Assembly (NCBI GenBank): GCA_021815655.1
Contig: JAKAGJ010000018.1
Location: 1-11,285, forward strand
Direction of reading: 5' to 3'
Length of the DNA: 11,285 bases
DNA from: Deltaproteobacteria bacterium
Lineage (GTDB): Bacteria; Desulfobacterota; Desulfarculia; Desulfarculales; Desulfarculaceae
Every line of letters starts with the position of its first letter. Position 1 is the stretch's first letter. A model generated the notes under the pieces. The model was not told the DNA's origin. It made no database searches and worked only from the letters and a program-made list of their open reading frames with translations. A program made the translations under genes and the position numbers. Below are positions 8,244 through 11,285 of the stretch, piece by piece.

Positions 8244-10001
8244 TTAACCCTTGCCCTGCCCCTTGAGCTTCTTCAGGTTCTCGCGGGCGAAGTCCAGGCC
8301 CGGGTCCAGTTCCAGGGCGTGCTCGTACATGGCGCAGGCCTCCTGGGCGCGGCCCAGTTCGCGCAGGTTGGAGCCGATGTTGGCGTAGTTGATGCCCAGG
8401 CCCGGGTCCAGCTCGATGGCCCGGCTGAAGGCCTGGATGGAATCCTCGTGCTCCTTCAGCGCGTAGTGGCAAAAGCCCAGCAGGTTGAAGACCTCGGAAT
8501 GGGGCTCCGGGAAGCCCGCCGCCCGCAACAGCGCCTGTTTGGCCTCCTCATAGCGACCCAGGTCCTTCAAGGCCACCCCGCGCTGGGTGTGGATGCTGGC
8601 CTCGTCCTTGCTGGGTGGATGGAGGCCAAGGGCGCGGTCCAGCTCATCCAGGGCCTCCTGGCTGCGCTCCAGGCCGATCAGCGCCAGGGCGCGGAAGAAA
8701 TGCAGGTAGTAGGCCCCCTCCGCGCCCAGGGCCTCGGCCATGGCCGAGAGCACCTCCAGGGCCGCCTGGGGCGGCATGAGCTGGCTGGCCAGCTTGGCGG
8801 CGTGGAAGACGACGTCGGTGCCGCTGGTGCGGTAGGCGAAGTGGGCGCCGGGTATGATGGTGTACACCGCCGGCACCTGCAACAGGGGATGGGTGACGTC
8901 CAGGGTCAGCACCGTGAAGCCGCGCTGGGCCAGGGCGGACACGCAGTTTTGCACCTCGACCTTGAAATCCTCGGCCGAGACGTCGGGCAGGGCGTCCAGG
9001 GCTATGCTGCCCGCGGCGGAGGTGACATAGGCCGCTTGCTCCAGGGCCGCGAACTTGGGCAGGGCGCTGACCTTGTAGTTGCTGCCGGTGTGGAAGTCGC
9101 CGGCCAGCTGGGCCACCTCGGTCAGGGCTCGGATCAGGGCCTTGGCGGGGCTGGTGGCGGTGCCGGCGGCGTAGACGATCTCGCTCTTTTGCGGAAAGGT
9201 GCCGGGGTCCCAGCACAGGGCCGCCACCGAGGGGATGCCCATGTCGCAGGTGAAATCCTTGAGATACACCTCGATGCCGGCGCGCTGGAATTTTTGCAAG
9301 AGCTCCCTGGCCACGGGGTCGTCGATGCTGGCCGGGTCGATGGCCGGCGTGGGGCGCTCCTCCAGGGTCACGCACGCCGAGACATGGCGCTCCACCACCT
9401 CGCACAGGCTTTGCAGCACGGCCTCCTCCAGGCAGTTGCCGGCGGCCGGGCCGTTGTACTCGTTGATGGCAAAGAACCAGCCCAGGGGCAGCATCTCGTC
9501 GCGGCCGGCGCTTAGGTTCTTGGCCCAGGTCCAGGTCTGGGGCAAAAGCTCGTAGACCCGGCGAGCGCGTTCCAGGTCCGCCGCGGGGTGGTACACCGAC
9601 TTGGCCACCTGGGCGAAATCCAGGCGAGGCTCGGGGGCTTGCCGGGGGGAGAGCCAGGGAAAGTCGGTGGTGCGCATGAAATGAAAAAAGCTGTAGCGCT
9701 CGGCCAACTCCATCAGGGCGCTGGCCTCGGCCTGCACCGGGCTGGCGCCCTTGCCCATCTGCTTCTTGGTGTTGGTCAGGGCGCTGGCGGCCTGGCCGCA
9801 GAGGCTCAAATACACGGGGATATCCAGGCGGCCGGTGTCGATGCGCAGAGTTTTCTGCAAGACCTCCTGGCCCAGGCCGGCGAAGCGGCCCCGCGCCCAC
9901 TCCACGGTCTGCTGGGGCGGGCGGGCCTTGTCCTGTTCCTGATGATAGGCCTTGGGCACGGATCGCAGGGTTATGCCTGAGTTGCGGGGTGGGGCGGCCA
10001 C
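8244..10001 (-). CDS. YcaO-domain protein with C-terminal TPR repeats
   Basis: YcaO proteins use ATP to activate backbone amides, forming azolines, amidines or thioamides in peptides and proteins; E. coli YcaO instead supports RimO methylthiolation of ribosomal protein S12. The product has 585 residues. The YcaO domain spans about 60-400, with ATP/Mg-binding elements SALMELAERYS (94-104, acidic Glu98 and Glu101), LEEAVLQSLCEVVERH (191-206) and SPAKALIRALTEVAQL (284-299), plus IIPGAHFAYR (382-391). Residues about 410-575 form roughly four TPR units, including YEEAKQALLRAAG and HEDSIQAFSRAIELDPG, probably a protein-binding platform. The proline-rich C-terminus of azoline-forming YcaOs is absent. 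The start is GTG 10001, supported by GGAG 7 nt upstream. dsrC lies upstream on the same strand, separated by a terminator. No TfuA, precursor peptide or maturation gene is seen, so the substrate is unknown. Confidence 0.9.
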   Translation of the reverse strand: MAAPPRNSGITLRSVPKAYHQEQDKARPPQQTVEWARGRFAGLGQEVLQKTLRIDTGRLDIPVYLSLCGQAASALTNTKKQMGKGASPVQAEASALMELAERYSFFHFMRTTDFPWLSPRQAPEPRLDFAQVAKSVYHPAADLERARRVYELLPQTWTWAKNLSAGRDEMLPLGWFFAINEYNGPAAGNCLEEAVLQSLCEVVERHVSACVTLEERPTPAIDPASIDDPVARELLQKFQRAGIEVYLKDFTCDMGIPSVAALCWDPGTFPQKSEIVYAAGTATSPAKALIRALTEVAQLAGDFHTGSNYKVSALPKFAALEQAAYVTSAAGSIALDALPDVSAEDFKVEVQNCVSALAQRGFTVLTLDVTHPLLQVPAVYTIIPGAHFAYRTSGTDVVFHAAKLASQLMPPQAALEVLSAMAEALGAEGAYYLHFFRALALIGLERSQEALDELDRALGLHPPSKDEASIHTQRGVALKDLGRYEEAKQALLRAAGFPEPHSEVFNLLGFCHYALKEHEDSIQAFSRAIELDPGLGINYANIGSNLRELGRAQEACAMYEHALELDPGLDFARENLKKLKGQGKG

Positions 10002-10008
10002 GGCTGGT

Positions 10009-10012
10009 CTCC
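10009..10012 (-). promoter_or_regulatory. Ribosome binding site fixing the GTG start of the ycaO-type gene
   Basis: On the minus strand, CCGGAGA with GGAG at 10012-10009 lies 7 nt before GTG 10001. No in-frame ATG offers a better start, and the hydrophilic N-terminal segment downstream is plausible. I found no convincing promoter for this gene. TATACA on the minus strand (10053-10048) could be a -10, but it has no -35 at the right spacing. Confidence 0.55.
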
Positions 10013-10063
10013 GGTGCTATGGAAGCGTTGACTTCTATCCAAAATTTTGTATAGGCGTGCGGG

Positions 10064-10107
10064 TAAAAGGACGGCGCCCGTCCCTATGAGGCCAGGCGCC
10101 GTCCTTT
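10064..10107 (-). terminator. Strong, possibly bidirectional terminator after dsrC
   Basis: AAAGGACGGCGCC (10066-10078) and GGCGCCGTCCTTT (10095-10107) form a perfect 13-bp stem with a 16-nt loop. Read on the minus strand it ends in CCTTTTAC, 22 nt beyond the dsrC stop. It should end the dsrC transcript before ycaO. The A-runs at the stem base make it symmetrical. Confidence 0.85.
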
Positions 10108-10128
10108 ATGATCCAGGTGGCCTAAAGG

Positions 10129-10446
10129 CTAGACGCAGCCCGTGGGCTTGGCCAGGCCAGCCATCTTGCAGGCTCCCTTGCCGGGGCCGCTGGGGAACAG
10201 CTCATAGATGTGCTTGAGCTTGTAGCCGGTGACCTTGGTCATGATGCGGACCATGGGGGCGATGCCGTTCTTCTTGTAGTAGTCCTGGAGGTAATGGATG
10301 ACCTTCCAGTGCTCCTCGCCCAGCTCGGCGATGCCCTCGGAATCCTTCACGTAAAAGGCCCAGTCCATGTCCCACTTCTCGGGATCCATCAAGAACCCGT
10401 CTTCGTCGGCGTCGTAGGTTTTGCCTTTGTAGGTAATGGTCGGCAT
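10129..10446 (-). CDS. dsrC: Sulfur-carrier protein DsrC (DsrC/TusE family)
   Basis: DsrC carries sulfur between two C-terminal cysteines. DsrAB loads a sulfite-derived sulfur as a trisulfide, and the membrane complex DsrMKJOP reduces it to release sulfide. The product is 105 residues, the usual length. Its C-terminal arm, FPSGPGKGACKMAGLAKPTGCV in character, holds Cys93 (CysB) and the penultimate Cys104 (CysA), 11 residues apart; both are needed for the respiratory role and are missing or partial in regulatory RspA-like and TusE-like relatives. GFLMDPEKWD (17-26) and the HYLQDYYKKNG region (51-61) are typical. ATG 10446 has a strong GGAGGAG Shine-Dalgarno 7 nt upstream, suggesting high expression. 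TAGAAT (10482-10477, minus) is a possible -10, but no -35 matches well. The gene is monocistronic, with a strong terminator behind it. Confidence 0.96.
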   Translation of the reverse strand: MPTITYKGKTYDADEDGFLMDPEKWDMDWAFYVKDSEGIAELGEEHWKVIHYLQDYYKKNGIAPMVRIMTKVTGYKLKHIYELFPSGPGKGACKMAGLAKPTGCV

Positions 10447-10453
10447 TCTGAGT

Positions 10454-10460
10454 CTCCTCC
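10454..10460 (-). promoter_or_regulatory. Strong Shine-Dalgarno of dsrC
   Basis: GGAGGAG on the minus strand is near-perfectly complementary to the 16S rRNA 3' end, 7 nt before the ATG. It is the best ribosome binding site in the window and fits the known abundance of DsrC in sulfate reducers. The rest of the 10447-10661 region is AT-richer and shows no coding sequence or clear hairpin. Confidence 0.7.
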
Positions 10461-10661
10461 TTCCGGGTTGTACTCTATTCTATCGTTAGGTCTTTTCTTA
10501 ACCGAATCGTGGCCAAAAATTCATTCCCCTGTCTATCAATTAGCCTTGCGGCTGTCAAGTCTAAAACGGTCCCCGCGCCGGAGGCGTCCAGCGATCTCGC
10601 CATGGAAATGCACTACTTAACCACCAAGGCCGCATAGTGATTTTCCCTGGCTCCCGCGCCG

Positions 10662-11123
10662 TTAGGCTGGCGCGCCGCCCACCAGGGTGCGCAGCACGTC
10701 CTCCTTGCCCACCACGCCCACCAGGCGTCCCCCCTCCACCACCGGCAGGGTGTGGAAGTTCCTGTCCACCATCAGGGCCGCCACCTCCTCGATGGTGGTA
10801 TCGGGGCTGATGGTCACCGGATCGGGGGTCATGGCCGAGGCCACGGTGGAGGCGGCGATCTTGGCCACTTCCTTCTCCAGGTGCTTGAGCGAGATCAGCG
10901 GGATCAGCCCGTCCAGCAGGGTGAAGTAAGAGGGAATGGGCAGCTTTTTCTGCTCGGCGATGAGGTCGCTCTGGCAGAGTATGCCCAGGAGGCGCCCCTG
11001 GTCGTCCACCACCGGCACGCCGTTTATGCGCTTTTCCAGGAGCAGGCGGGCGGCGGCGGTGATCTCGCCCTGGGGCGAGACGGTGATGGGGTCGCTGGTC
11101 ATGATGTCCTTGGCCGTGAGCAT
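10662..11123 (-). CDS. Protein with two CBS domains
   Basis: Tandem CBS domains form a Bateman module that binds adenine nucleotides such as AMP, ATP or S-adenosylmethionine and acts as an energy or ligand sensor. The 153-residue protein is nothing but this module: CBS1 about 1-58 (MLTAKDIMTSDPITVSPQ, then INGVPVVDDQGRLLGILCQSDL) and CBS2 about 95-148 (VASAMTPDPVTISPDTTIEEVAALM, then HTLPVVEGGRLVGVVGKEDVL), joined by a helical linker. There is no effector domain, so it should act by binding a partner. ATG 11123 is supported by GAGGTG 5 nt upstream. It is upstream of dsrC on the same strand, but with a 215-nt gap, so cotranscription is uncertain. Family certain, partner and ligand unknown. Confidence 0.92.
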   Translation of the reverse strand: MLTAKDIMTSDPITVSPQGEITAAARLLLEKRINGVPVVDDQGRLLGILCQSDLIAEQKKLPIPSYFTLLDGLIPLISLKHLEKEVAKIAASTVASAMTPDPVTISPDTTIEEVAALMVDRNFHTLPVVEGGRLVGVVGKEDVLRTLVGGAPA

Positions 11124-11162
11124 GGATGCACCTCGCGCCTAACCACCCAAAATTCGTAGCTA

Positions 11163-11231
11163 TTGGTGGGAATCACCAAAGCCCCGAACCGGGATAAAAG
11201 TATCACACGCCAATCCACCACGCAATGTGGT
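11163..11231 (-). promoter_or_regulatory. Two short inverted repeats upstream of the CBS gene
   Basis: TTGGTG-GGAAT-CACCAA (11163-11179, perfect 6-bp arms) and ACCAC-GCAAT-GTGGT (11217-11231, perfect 5-bp arms) lie 40-108 nt before the CBS start, in an AT-richer stretch that should hold its promoter. Minus-strand TTGCGT (11226-11221) with TACTTT 17 bp later is a weak promoter candidate. The repeats may be operators. The window ends in a C-rich run (11272-11280) with no further recognisable feature. Confidence 0.35.
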
Positions 11232-11285
11232 TATATTTATTGCCAAATAATCAGGCCTGCCCCGCCGGCCGCCCCCCCCCGGCCC

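Noticed and set aside
8220-9515. Long open frame on the plus strand opposite the ycaO-type gene
   Set aside because: Antisense shadow with Gly/Gln/Ala-rich composition; the minus strand carries unmistakable YcaO and TPR motifs.
10653-10672. CGCGCC/GGCGCG inverted repeat over the CBS gene stop codon
   Set aside because: Short GC-only stem followed on the minus strand by a purine-rich, not T-rich, sequence.

Overview
The window is about 11.3 kb of very GC-rich, gene-dense bacterial chromosome. The main taxonomic clue is a full-length DsrC with both redox cysteines in its C-terminal arm (the form used by dissimilatory sulfite reductase). High GC, a TupA-type tungstate-binding protein and a REP-like repeat starting TGTCATTGCGAG add to this. 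I infer a sulfate- or sulfite-reducing member of Desulfobacterota (the former Deltaproteobacteria), possibly Desulfarculus-like. That placement is inference, not a database result. I see no phage, transposase, CRISPR, rRNA or tRNA.

Left part (1-4504, all + strand): the 3' part of a DUF1786 protein, then ligA (NAD-dependent DNA ligase) followed after 2 nt by an acylphosphatase gene. Next comes a lipoprotein gene with its own promoter (TTTTCA-17-TATACT) and a near-perfect terminator. The lipoprotein combines a CsgG/FlgT-like envelope fold with a charged Ala/Lys/Glu-rich helix near its C-terminus.

Middle part (4505-8243): a tupA-like gene preceded by a TTGACC promoter and a 20-bp operator-like palindrome. 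It is interrupted by a single in-frame amber codon at 4951-4953, yet the frame is otherwise intact to its natural stop. It converges with recN (- strand). recN is divergent from a TsaC/YciO/Sua5-family gene (+ strand) with its own promoter and a probable terminator. A 123-bp nested palindromic repeat lies between that gene and the convergent ycaO-type gene.

Right part (8244-11123, all - strand; transcription order CBS protein, dsrC, ycaO-TPR): a two-CBS-domain protein, DsrC with a strong Shine-Dalgarno sequence and a 13-bp-stem terminator, and a YcaO ATP-dependent cyclodehydratase-type protein fused to C-terminal TPRs. No precursor peptide, TfuA or other RiPP enzyme is nearby, so its substrate is unknown.

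Most genes are housekeeping (DNA joining and repair, tRNA t6A-type chemistry). The points most worth pursuing are the amber-interrupted orphan tupA with its operator, the YcaO-TPR/DsrC neighbourhood, the lipoprotein architecture, and the unusual Gln in motif I of the ligase.
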